The notes under the pieces: generated by a model
What the model was told of the DNA's origin: nothing
What the model saw: the letters and a program-made list of their open reading frames with translations, nothing else
The model's database searches: none
Shown: positions 26,898 to 33,956 of the stretch, piece after piece
How the letters are laid out: each line of letters opens with the position of its first letter
Numbering within the stretch: position 1 is the first letter of the stretch
From: Actinomycetota bacterium
GTDB lineage: Bacteria > Actinomycetota > Actinomycetes > Nanopelagicales > Nanopelagicaceae
Reading direction: 5' to 3'
Length of the DNA stretch: 33,956 nt
Assembly: GCA_010030895.1 (NCBI GenBank)
Contig: RHBS01000008.1
Location: 1 to 33,956 of the forward strand
Translations under genes and position numbers: made by a program

Positions 26898-29467
26898 TGA
26901 GCAGCTAAATCCCAACTTTTGCCAATACCAATGTTTACATCCAGCGGTACCTTTAATTTATAGGCTTTAGACATCTGTTCCCTTACTAACTCTCTAAGTG
27001 TCGCTTCCTCGCTATCAGCAACTTCAAGAATTAGTTCATCATGCACCTGAAGCAATAATCTGGATTTAAGCTGATTCTTTTTTAATTCAGAATCAACCTT
27101 TAGCATTGCAATTTTAATAATATCGGCAGCAGATCCCTGAATAGGAGCATTCAATGCTGCGCGTTCTGCAATCTCGCGTCGCTGACGATTTTCATTATTC
27201 AAATCTGGAAGATAACGACGTCTGCCCAATATCGTTTGCGTAAATCCATTTTCTTTCGCTTTGACCACTACTGATTTCAAGTATTCTTGAATACCACCAA
27301 ATCTTTCAAAGTATTTATTCATCAACTGACTTGCCTCTGCAGGATCAATGTCTAATTGCTGTGCTAATCCAAATGAAGACAACCCATAAGCCAAGCCATA
27401 GGACATTGCCTTAATTGTTCTTCGCATTTCCGCATCTACCTCATCTGCGCTAACATCAAAAACCTGAGACGCAACCGATGAGTGTAGGTCTTCACCTGAT
27501 TCAAATGCTTTAATCAATCCCTTGTCATCTGAGAAATGAGCCATAATCCTCATTTCAATTTGGCTGTAATCGGCAGTCATTAGATTTATAAATGGTTTTT
27601 GGGCAACAAAACAATTCCTAATTTTTCGACCCTCATCAGTCCGAATTGGAATATTCTGTAAATTTGGGTCAGTTGATGACAACCTACCCGTTGCTGCAAC
27701 AGTTTGCTGAAAAGTGGTATGAATTCTCTCATCAGATTTAGTGGCAGTTATTAAGCCATCTATAGTTGTAAGAAGTTTACCGGTCTCTCGTATCCTCAAT
27801 AAATTTTTAAGAATCGGGTGTTTAGTTTTTAAGTAAAGCCACTCCAGACTCTCTGCATCGGTAGTAAAACCAGTCTTAATTTTCTTTGTTTTAGGAAGAC
27901 CTAACTCCTCAAAAAGCACTACCTGTAATTGTTTAGGTGAACTTACATTAAATTCGTGTCCTGCTGCTTCAAATGCCAAGTTTGTATGCTCATCAACAAT
28001 CTTTGAAAAATGGCTCGCCAAATACTCAAGTTCTTTTTTATCAACTCCAATACCAGTTGATTCCATTTCTGATAATAAAATAAGGGTTGGCTGTTCAATT
28101 TCTTCATAAAGAGATTGCATTGCCAGGCTGCCTATCTCTTTATGTAATTCCTTTTGTATTCGATAAATCCAGGCTGCACTTTGCGGATTAAACTCAGAAA
28201 ATAAGCTGTCTCTGCTTTCTGAAAGCCCCAAAAGTCTTTGTGCGAGATCATTTAATTCAAGATTTCTGCTTCCAGGATTGACCAGGTATGCAAGTAATTC
28301 AATATCAGCAGCCAAGCCATACATTTTTACTTGTTTCAGAATGTTTTTTGCCCCATGAACATATTTGGGTAAAGATGCATCACTTATCCAATCTCCATAG
28401 CTGCTACTATCGCAAGTGAGTACCTCTGATTCATTTAAAGCGATTGCATATGAGATTACTTTCCCATCCTGAAAGTCGATTGCTAAGGCAATCGGCTCTG
28501 TTCGACCTTTTAACAATTTAGAGATCTCTTCTGCTGTTGTGAGAGTTACTTTAATTTCAATCTCATTAGCAGTATTCCCACCTATTTGAGGTAATGACTT
28601 AATTCGCTCTCTCAATGCCCGAATTTCCAACTTTTCCAATAATTTTGAGGTATCTAGGTTGTTAATCCCACTCCACTCTAATTCACTCACTTCTAAAGGT
28701 AATTTTAAATCATTTACTAATTGAGTTAATTCTCGATTCAATTTTATAGTGTCAGTGTTTGCTCTTAATGATTCTCCCACTTTGCCGCCAATTTGCGCCG
28801 AGTTACTAATTAATTTATCCAAGGAACCAAACTCGGATATCCATTTAGTAGCAGTTTTCTCACCCACACCTGGAACTGATGGTAAATTATCACTTGGATC
28901 ACCTCGTAAAGCTGCAAAATCTGGGTACTGGTTTGGAGTGAGACCGTATTTCTCAAAAACTGCTTCAGGTGTCATTCGATTCATTTCAGTAACACCTTTT
29001 TTAGGATATAGAACAGTTATAGATTTGTTCACGAGCTGAAATGAATCGCGATCGCCTGTACAAATTAAGATCTCAAAACCTGATTCAAGAGCCTGCTTTG
29101 ATAAAGTAGCAATAATGTCATCAGCTTCAAATCCAGGCATTTCTAATTGTTTAATTCCGAAGCTATCGACTAATTCGTTAATGAACGAAATTTGCGAACG
29201 AAATTCATCGGGAGTTGTAGCCCGATTAGCTTTATATTCTGCAAATTTTTCAGTCCTAAATGTCTTTCGCGATACATCAAAAGCGACTGCAATATGAGTT
29301 GGCTTTTCCTCTTTAATTAAATTCACCAGCATTGATGCGAATCCATACACAGCATTAGTTGGCTGGCCTGCTGAAGTTTTAAAGTTTTCGACAGGTAATG
29401 CGTAAAAGGCTCGATACGCCATGGAATGGCCGTCGATTAATAGTAAACGCTTTTTTACTGCACTCAT
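26894..29467 (-). CDS. polA: DNA polymerase I
   Basis: An 857-residue polymerase for gap filling in repair and primer removal. The N-terminal 5'-nuclease (about 1-300) has LLIDGHSMAYRAFYA, MPGFEADDIIAT and the helix-hairpin-helix SVPGVGEKTA. The middle domain (about 310-480) corresponds to the 3'-5' exonuclease, but the first motif reads AIDFQDG where proofreading enzymes have DTE, and the second motif is also altered, so proofreading is probably lost. The polymerase domain has motif A MTADYSQIEMRI, motif B RRTIKAMSYGLAYG and motif C LQVHDELILEV. It is preceded by an apparent leaderless promoter and diverges from a thioesterase start 39 nt away. Confidence 0.97.
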   Translation of the reverse strand: MSAVKKRLLLIDGHSMAYRAFYALPVENFKTSAGQPTNAVYGFASMLVNLIKEEKPTHIAVAFDVSRKTFRTEKFAEYKANRATTPDEFRSQISFINELVDSFGIKQLEMPGFEADDIIATLSKQALESGFEILICTGDRDSFQLVNKSITVLYPKKGVTEMNRMTPEAVFEKYGLTPNQYPDFAALRGDPSDNLPSVPGVGEKTATKWISEFGSLDKLISNSAQIGGKVGESLRANTDTIKLNRELTQLVNDLKLPLEVSELEWSGINNLDTSKLLEKLEIRALRERIKSLPQIGGNTANEIEIKVTLTTAEEISKLLKGRTEPIALAIDFQDGKVISYAIALNESEVLTCDSSSYGDWISDASLPKYVHGAKNILKQVKMYGLAADIELLAYLVNPGSRNLELNDLAQRLLGLSESRDSLFSEFNPQSAAWIYRIQKELHKEIGSLAMQSLYEEIEQPTLILLSEMESTGIGVDKKELEYLASHFSKIVDEHTNLAFEAAGHEFNVSSPKQLQVVLFEELGLPKTKKIKTGFTTDAESLEWLYLKTKHPILKNLLRIRETGKLLTTIDGLITATKSDERIHTTFQQTVAATGRLSSTDPNLQNIPIRTDEGRKIRNCFVAQKPFINLMTADYSQIEMRIMAHFSDDKGLIKAFESGEDLHSSVASQVFDVSADEVDAEMRRTIKAMSYGLAYGLSSFGLAQQLDIDPAEASQLMNKYFERFGGIQEYLKSVVVKAKENGFTQTILGRRRYLPDLNNENRQRREIAERAALNAPIQGSAADIIKIAMLKVDSELKKNQLKSRLLLQVHDELILEVADSEEATLRELVREQMSKAYKLKVPLDVNIGIGKSWDLAAH

Positions 29468-29473
29468 ATTGGG

Positions 29474-29479
29474 ATTCTA
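29474..29479 (-). promoter_or_regulatory. Predicted -10 box of polA (leaderless)
   Basis: TAGAAT ends 6 nt before the polA ATG on the minus strand. No ribosome binding site intervenes. The 39-nt spacer carries this box and one for the divergent gene. Confidence 0.5.
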
Positions 29480-29493
29480 ATTGCTCCTACCGA

Positions 29494-29499
29494 TAAACT
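29494..29499 (+). promoter_or_regulatory. Predicted -10 box of the thioesterase fragment (leaderless)
   Basis: TAAACT fits TAnnnT and ends 7 nt before the ATG at 29507 on the plus strand, with no ribosome binding site. Confidence 0.42.
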
Positions 29500-29506
29500 A
29501 GCCACT

Positions 29507-29656
29507 ATGAGTGATTTTCTAGAGGTTATCAAGAAACGTGGAATTGGTGCCCTTGATAAAAAGATGGGGATAGAGATTATCGAAGCCTCTCCCAATCGAT
29601 TAGTTGGCACTATGCCGGTTGAAGGTAATACCCAACCGATTGGACTTTTACATGGG
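29507..29656 (+). pseudogene. PaaI-like hotdog thioesterase, N-terminal fragment only
   Basis: The first 50 codons match the start of a PaaI-type hotdog-fold thioesterase. Marks are a KKMGIEIIEASPNRLVGTMPV strand pattern (split here as KKMGIEIIEA then SPNRLVGTMPV) and NTQPIGLLHG, which in intact proteins runs on into a second glycine and the catalytic helix. Instead the sequence switches at 29656/29657 into the complement of livF. The frame continues for 20 unrelated codons to a stop at 29717-29719. About 85-90 residues, including the helix with the active-site acid, are missing, so the product cannot be a working enzyme. A hotdog thioesterase divergent from polA is a known actinobacterial arrangement, which supports the identity. 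Confidence 0.72.
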
Positions 29657-30208
29657 CTTATTAATTTCAGTAATAATTCTAAAAATATTTGCGATCATTT
29701 GTGGCGCCAAACCCATTGATGGCTCGTCAAGTAACAAGACTTTAGGTCTTGCCATTAAAGCTCTACCAATGGCCAGCATCTGTTGCTCTCCACCAGATAA
29801 TGTTCCACCTGCTTGAGTTGCCCGTTCTTTTAATCGTGGGAATAAAGAGTAAATTTTTTCAAGATCTTCATTTATCTCTGAGCTCTTCATTTTTAGGTGG
29901 TACTTACCCATTTCAAGATTTTCTAACACCGTCATTCCAGGAAAAATCCCACGACCCTCTGGTGCTTGAGATATTCCTCGTCTAACTCGATCATGTGCAG
30001 GTAATTTTGAAATATCTTCACCATCAAAAATTACGCTTCCGGAGGAGACTGGTCTTAGACCTGAAATCGTTTTGAGAGTTGTTGTTTTGCCGGCACCATT
30101 GGCCCCAATTAGGGTAACAATCTCCCCTTCATTTACTACAACGGATATACCCTTGATGGCTTCAATTTTTCCATAGTGAACATGTAAATCTTTAATTTCA
30201 AGACGCAT
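29648..30208 (-). CDS. livF: LivF, branched-chain amino acid ABC transporter ATPase, 3'-truncated
   Basis: One of the two cytoplasmic ATPases of the LivFGMHK importer. From ATG 30208 (11-nt overlap with livG) the 186-residue product has Walker A GANGAGKTT (35-43), the family motif QAPEGRGIFPGMTV, signature LSGGEQQM (137-144) and Walker B VLLLDEPSMGLAP (157-169). It breaks off after RIITEINK, followed only by Pro-Met and a stop that lie in thioesterase sequence. Intact LivF is about 235 residues and continues with the TILLVEQN switch strand and a C-terminal sheet, roughly 50 residues missing here. ATP hydrolysis is therefore probably impaired. An in-frame ATG at 30298 gives an unlikely N-terminus inside livG. 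Confidence 0.85.
   Translation of the reverse strand: MRLEIKDLHVHYGKIEAIKGISVVVNEGEIVTLIGANGAGKTTTLKTISGLRPVSSGSVIFDGEDISKLPAHDRVRRGISQAPEGRGIFPGMTVLENLEMGKYHLKMKSSEINEDLEKIYSLFPRLKERATQAGGTLSGGEQQMLAIGRALMARPKVLLLDEPSMGLAPQMIANIFRIITEINKPM
29650..29663. other. Junction joining two truncated convergent genes
   Basis: The thioesterase coding sequence runs up to CATGGG (29651-29656). The complement of livF begins at CTTATTAATTTC (from 29657). Neither gene continues across. No insertion sequence, target duplication or long repeat is seen at the joint. Confidence 0.7.
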
Positions 30209-30974
30209 CGTCAGGTACTCCCAAATAGGCTTCAATAACCCGCTTATCATTTTGAACCTTAGCCGGCAGATCATCGGCAATCTTTTGTCCAAAATCAATT
30301 ACCACTACTCGATCTGAAACACCCATGACGAGCGACATATCATGTTCAATCAATAAAACGGTATAACCCGCATCTCGTATCTTACGAATTGTTTTTGCCA
30401 ACTCAACTTTTTCAGCTGGATTAAATCCAGCAGCAGGTTCATCTAATAACAAAAGTTTCGGATTAGTTCCTAGTGCTCTAGCAATCTCTAGTCTTCGTTG
30501 AACACCATAAGGAAGGTTTTTTGCCAATCTATCTGCATACTCACCAATTCCGATAAAATCTAGAAGCTCTTGTGCTCTAACCTTGTCACGTCTTTCTTCT
30601 TTCCTAGAAACCGGTAATCCAAAAAGCCCACTTAACAAACCAGATTTCTTATGCGTGTCAGTTGCTGTTATAACATTTTCAAGGGCAGTCATATCTCCCC
30701 AAAGTCGAATGTTTTGAAAAGTTCTTGCGATGCCACCCTTTGTAATTCGATACCGCTTAATTCCACTGATCGATTTTCCATTAAAAGTAATAGATCCCTT
30801 GGTGATTTGATAAACACCAGTAATCACATTAAATACAGTTGTTTTACCAGCACCATTTGGCCCAATTAAGCCTAAAATTTCTTGTTTTCTTACTTCAAAA
30901 GTTACGTCATTTAGAGCAACTACACCACCAAACTGCATAGTTACATTATCTAATTTAAGAATTGATTCACTCAT
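30198..30974 (-). CDS. livG: LivG, branched-chain amino acid ABC transporter ATPase
   Basis: The second cytoplasmic ATPase of the importer, 258 residues from ATG 30974. Walker [10 protein letters not shown] is at 38-46, [14 protein letters not shown] carries the Q-loop, the signature segment reads [15 protein letters not shown] (YGxQRR is usual for LivG in place of LSGGQ), Walker B has [10 protein letters not shown], and the switch is [11 protein letters not shown]. The C-terminal tail ends in [11 protein letters not shown] and is intact. I prefer ATG 30974 (MSESILKL), which overlaps the livM end by 8 nt, to an upstream ATG at 31028 that gives an unrelated N-terminus. Coupled to livM and livF by overlaps. 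Confidence 0.95.
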   Translation of the reverse strand: MSESILKLDNVTMQFGGVVALNDVTFEVRKQEILGLIGPNGAGKTTVFNVITGVYQITKGSITFNGKSISGIKRYRITKGGIARTFQNIRLWGDMTALENVITATDTHKKSGLLSGLFGLPVSRKEERRDKVRAQELLDFIGIGEYADRLAKNLPYGVQRRLEIARALGTNPKLLLLDEPAAGFNPAEKVELAKTIRKIRDAGYTVLLIEHDMSLVMGVSDRVVVIDFGQKIADDLPAKVQNDKRVIEAYLGVPDDAS

Positions 30975-31989
30975 TTTGATTTTTCCCTGGCAAAGCTTTC
31001 TCGCGTTTCTTTCGAGGCAAAATTCCATCTGGGCGAAGATTCATCATTAGTACCAACACTGCACCAAATACTAATAACCGGGCATCAGATATAAATCGGA
31101 TTCGATCAGGAAGGTATCCCAAAATGATCGCACCAAGAATTACCCCCCAGATATTTCCCATGCCTCCAAAAACTACGCAAGCCAGAATTAAAATTGAAAC
31201 CTGTAAAGTGAAGTTATCCGGCGAAATAAATAAAGTTTTAGATGCGTACAAAACTCCAGCGGCTCCGCCAACGGAGGCACCTAAAACGAAGGCCCAAATT
31301 TTATAGCGGAAGGTTGGTACTCCCATTAATTCCGCAGCATCCTCGTCTTGACGTATGGACTCCCAAGCACGACCAGCTCTTCTGACGCTTAATCTGCGAA
31401 TCATCCAAATCGTTAACAGAATAATGATTAAAAATGTCCAAAAGTAAAGTCTGTGATTATCAAAGGTGTACTCAAGTCCAAATACAGTGGGAGGTGTAGG
31501 AATACCAACAATTCCATTTGCGCCACCAATTGAATTTAGATTTAACGCGGTAATTCTTACAATTTCACCAAATCCCAAGGTGATAATTGCAAGATAATCT
31601 CCCCTTAACCTTAAAGCAGGCACACCAAGTATTAGGCCTGCAAACATTGCCATTGCAATTCCAATAGGCAAAATTTCCCAAGAGTTCAAACCAGTTTTAG
31701 TGCCCAAAAGACCCATCGTATAGGCACCAATTGCAAAAAATGCAACGTAACCGAGATCAAGTAGTCCACTCTTGCCAATAACGATGTTTAAACCCAAAGC
31801 CATGATCACAAATATCGCGACTGGAAATACTAAAACAGAACCATAATCTGCAACTGGAGTATTTAGGAATGTACCACCAAGCAGAGGTAGTGAGGCGGCA
31901 ATTGCGATTGCACCTAGTGCGATGAGAACTCTAATAGGGCGGCTTGATCTCTCCCAAACATCTGCGCCCCAATCTCTTAAATTAAACAT
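30967..31989 (-). CDS. livM: LivM, branched-chain amino acid ABC transporter permease
   Basis: A 340-residue inner-membrane permease with many hydrophobic segments (first near 23-40, last near 300-318). The N-terminal tail has [10 protein letters not shown]. Family motifs visible are [27 protein letters not shown] in the transmembrane core (as ALGLNIVIG, then [16 protein letters not shown]) and the cytoplasmic EAA-like stretch around [19 protein letters not shown], which contacts the ATPases. It partners with LivH. The ATG overlaps the livH stop (TAATG), and its end overlaps livG. Confidence 0.95.
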   Translation of the reverse strand: MFNLRDWGADVWERSSRPIRVLIALGAIAIAASLPLLGGTFLNTPVADYGSVLVFPVAIFVIMALGLNIVIGKSGLLDLGYVAFFAIGAYTMGLLGTKTGLNSWEILPIGIAMAMFAGLILGVPALRLRGDYLAIITLGFGEIVRITALNLNSIGGANGIVGIPTPPTVFGLEYTFDNHRLYFWTFLIIILLTIWMIRRLSVRRAGRAWESIRQDEDAAELMGVPTFRYKIWAFVLGASVGGAAGVLYASKTLFISPDNFTLQVSILILACVVFGGMGNIWGVILGAIILGYLPDRIRFISDARLLVFGAVLVLMMNLRPDGILPRKKREKALPGKNQNE

Positions 31990-32939
31990 TATGCCCTCGT
32001 CTGAGTAATGGCTTCGCCAAATACTCCATTAGGACGGAAATAAAGCACAACAACTAAAACTAAGAAAACTGTTACAGCTTTCCACTGAGTTCCTAGGAAG
32101 AAACTGGCGTAAGTTTCCAATAACCCAAGTGCGATACCGCCATAAAATGCACCTTTTATATTGCCGATTCCTCCCAGAATTGCAGCCGTAAAGGCGGCAA
32201 TACCAAGTTCAAATCCAATATTGAATGAGGTATTTTCATATTTAAGAATATAGAAGAAGCCTGCAGCTCCTGTCATAAGTCCACCAACAAGAAAAGTTCC
32301 TGATACAACGAAATTTAAATTGACTCCCATAAGTTTGGCAGCATCCTCATTCATTGATACTGCACGAATTGCTTTTCCAAGGCGGGTCTTATCCACAAAT
32401 TGACTCAAGCCAATAAAGAGAACTAATCCAGCAACCACAATAATCACATTATCTAGTCTTAACTCAGCGCCAAAGAAATTACCAAGTACTTTCTTCTCCA
32501 TAACTCTTGGGCTGCCGACATATCTTGAATCGGTCAAAATTCTCATAAATTCTGCTAGGACAATTGACATTCCAATAGCTGAGATCAGTGGTGCTAATTT
32601 ATTGGATCCCTTATTCCGTAATCGACGGTATGCGACTAACTCAAGAAAGACCGACAAGATTCCTGCCATCAACATTGAGCCGATTAAGCAAAATAAAAGT
32701 ATGTAAATCAACCTAAAGCCTGTGGCAGGTTCTGATTGCTGTGTGAACTTAAATACATCGCGGATTACAACAATGCTGGCAAAGGTGCCATACATAAAGA
32801 TTTCAGAGTTTGCAAAATTTATCATTCGAAGTACGCCATAAACCATGGTGTAACCGAGAGCTATTAAGACATAGATAAATCCGAGGCTTAAACCGCCAAC
32901 TGTTAGAGAGGCAAATTGATTCTGAAAGTTAGCTAACAC
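31989..32939 (-). CDS. livH: LivH, branched-chain amino acid ABC transporter permease
   Basis: A 316-residue membrane permease with about eight hydrophobic segments. LGFIYVLIALGYTMVYG followed by MINFANSEIFMYG is the classic LivH N-terminal motif, and GKAIRAVSMNEDAAKLMGV is the ATPase-contacting loop. AILGGIGNIKGAFYGG follows near the C-terminus. The start is GTG 32939, with GGAGG ending 7 nt upstream; no better in-frame start is seen. It is separated from livK by 116 nt that contain a strong hairpin, so permease and ATPase genes may be expressed at a lower level than the binding protein. Confidence 0.95.
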   Translation of the reverse strand: MLANFQNQFASLTVGGLSLGFIYVLIALGYTMVYGVLRMINFANSEIFMYGTFASIVVIRDVFKFTQQSEPATGFRLIYILLFCLIGSMLMAGILSVFLELVAYRRLRNKGSNKLAPLISAIGMSIVLAEFMRILTDSRYVGSPRVMEKKVLGNFFGAELRLDNVIIVVAGLVLFIGLSQFVDKTRLGKAIRAVSMNEDAAKLMGVNLNFVVSGTFLVGGLMTGAAGFFYILKYENTSFNIGFELGIAAFTAAILGGIGNIKGAFYGGIALGLLETYASFFLGTQWKAVTVFLVLVVVLYFRPNGVFGEAITQTRA

Positions 32940-32985
32940 AGAACCCCCTCCGTTGCTGTCTTCTTCTAGCCTACTCTTTTTAATA

Positions 32986-33021
32986 CAAAGCGCCTAGACA
33001 ACAAGTTGACTAGGCGCTTTG
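32986..33021 (-). terminator. Hairpin between livK and livH (partial terminator or mRNA stabiliser)
   Basis: CAAAGCGCCTAG (32986-32997) pairs perfectly with 33010-33021 over 12 bp, and the 12-nt loop can itself form CAAC/GTTG pairs. On the minus strand only a short mixed T/A tract follows, so termination is probably incomplete. GCTAAC/GTTAGC nearby (33021-33046) may form a second small stem. The 116-nt spacer shows no gene. Confidence 0.6.
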
Positions 33022-33055
33022 CTAACTATTTACCTCTAGCGTTAGCTGGAGATTA

Positions 33056-33956
33056 TTACTTTACGGCACCTGTGTACTTAATAGCACCGCTCTTGATTTC
33101 AAAGCCGTTCATTACGCCACCTGCGGTATCACCGTAGCGGTCAAATGAAAGTGCACTACCAGTGACTGACTTGCCCTTGAACGATTTAACGCACTTAAGC
33201 ATGTTGGCACGAGTTGAAACACCCTTTGAAATACATGATAGGAATACATTTGCAGCATCGATTGACTCAGCTGCATAAGTTCCTGAAGATACTCCCATTT
33301 GCTTCTTGAAATCAGCCTCTAAACTTGCTGAGATCTCAGTTAGTGGAACTGTTCCTCCTGTTAGACGAACTCCTTCAAGAATTGAAGAGCTAGCTAAAGT
33401 TAGAATTCCTGGGCTTAGAACACCATCGCCACCAGCTAGTACACCCTTATATCCAGAGTCACGAAGTTGACGGAACAGTGTTGCTGCTTGCGCGTAGTAA
33501 CCAGTAAAGATTACAACGTTTGCATCTGCAGTTTTCACCTTAGAAATTGATGCAGACCAGTCAGTTGTCTTATCTGGAACGCTATCTTGACCAACTAGCT
33601 TTGCTCCACCAATTTTCATGTAGTCAACTAAACCAACACCATATGGTGATTGATCGTCAATTACGAAAACCTTTGGTGTTGAAACACCTTGGATAGCAAG
33701 TCTGTAAAGTGCAGGTCCTTGAACGCGGTCTGTTACAGGGATGCGGTGAAACACTGGGAATCCAATTAATCCTTGGGCAGGATCAGTGATGGATACGCGT
33801 GTTGCTGATGGTGATATTAGAGGAAGGTTTGTTTGCTTGTAATAAGGAAGAGCAGCAATTGTTGCACCTGAATAAGCTGGTCCAACTAATCCAATAATCT
33901 TCTTATTTGAAGCTGTTCCTGGAGCAACCTTGGCAGATTCTGTACCACTACCTTGA
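33056..33956 (-). CDS. livK: LivK-type branched-chain amino acid binding protein (C-terminal part, cut by window edge)
   Basis: The open frame runs from the window edge to the stop at 33056, about 299 codons; the real start lies outside. The visible part begins QGSGTESAKVAPG and has GLVGPAYSGATIAALPYY, SPSATRVSITDP, VTDRVQGPALYRLA, DDQSPYGVGL, NVVIFTGYYAQAATLFRQL and GVLAGGDGV. This is a type I periplasmic-binding fold of the LivJ/LivK family. In a monoderm it would be an exported lipoprotein, but the signal sequence is not in the window. A GTG within the frame near 33754 is internal, since homology continues upstream. It heads the liv operon and is followed by a hairpin. Ligand specificity (amino acids, amides, urea) cannot be fixed from sequence alone. 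Confidence 0.92.
   Translation of the reverse strand, partial: QGSGTESAKVAPGTASNKKIIGLVGPAYSGATIAALPYYKQTNLPLISPSATRVSITDPAQGLIGFPVFHRIPVTDRVQGPALYRLAIQGVSTPKVFVIDDQSPYGVGLVDYMKIGGAKLVGQDSVPDKTTDWSASISKVKTADANVVIFTGYYAQAATLFRQLRDSGYKGVLAGGDGVLSPGILTLASSSILEGVRLTGGTVPLTEISASLEADFKKQMGVSSGTYAAESIDAANVFLSCISKGVSTRANMLKCVKSFKGKSVTGSALSFDRYGDTAGGVMNGFEIKSGAIKYTGAVK

Noticed and set aside
30209-31028. Longer N-termini for livF (30298) and livG (31028)
   Set aside because: The added residues come from overlap with the upstream gene and do not match the families; the inner ATGs overlap the preceding stops normally.

Overview
The window reads as ordinary chromosome of a streamlined, AT-rich actinobacterium (roughly 40% G+C by eye, not computed). 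Seen directly: genes for RbpA and WhiA, an actinobacterial-type SufR-led suf operon, very short or overlapping gene junctions, and no transposon, CRISPR array, rRNA or tRNA. The order suf - ctaA - tkt - pgi - rbpA/secG - tpiA/pgk/gap - whiA/yvcK/rapZ - uvrC/A/B - coaE - rpsA - polA - liv follows the core synteny known from larger actinobacteria such as Streptomyces, but strongly compressed. Small genes, low G+C and a liv uptake operon fit the freshwater acI / Nanopelagicales group; that placement is inference.

Layout. (1) 1-6684, minus strand: the iron-sulfur cluster assembly operon sufR-sufB-sufD-Rieske ferredoxin-sufC-sufS-sufU-sufT-like, followed by the N-terminal part of an ABC exporter cut by the window edge. 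A SufR-type operator lies on the sufR start. (2) 6806-11346, plus strand: ctaA (heme A synthase) overlapping tkt, then pgi. The usual neighbours tal, zwf, opcA, pgl and ctaB are absent here. (3) 11343-25328, minus strand: one almost gapless block read as coaE-uvrB-uvrA-uvrC-rapZ-yvcK-whiA-gap-pgk-tpiA-secG-rbpA, covering nucleotide excision repair, envelope/division regulators and lower glycolysis. Its end overlaps pgi tail to tail. (4) 25347-26806: rpsA with its own promoter and a strong intrinsic terminator. (5) 26894-29467: polA, divergent from a thioesterase start at 29507. (6) 29648-33956, minus strand: a branched-chain amino acid uptake operon livK-livH-livM-livG-livF, with a hairpin after livK.

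The most unusual spot is near 29656/29657. A thioesterase reading in from the left and livF reading in from the right are both cut off at the same point. This looks like one deletion that removed the 3' ends of two convergent genes, or an assembly artefact. Other points of interest are TAnnnT boxes 6-7 nt before start codons (apparent leaderless promoters), an in-frame stop between a perfect ribosome binding site and sufR, and a PolA proofreading domain with altered acidic residues. I did not find a convincing wholly new system; the window is mostly housekeeping genes.
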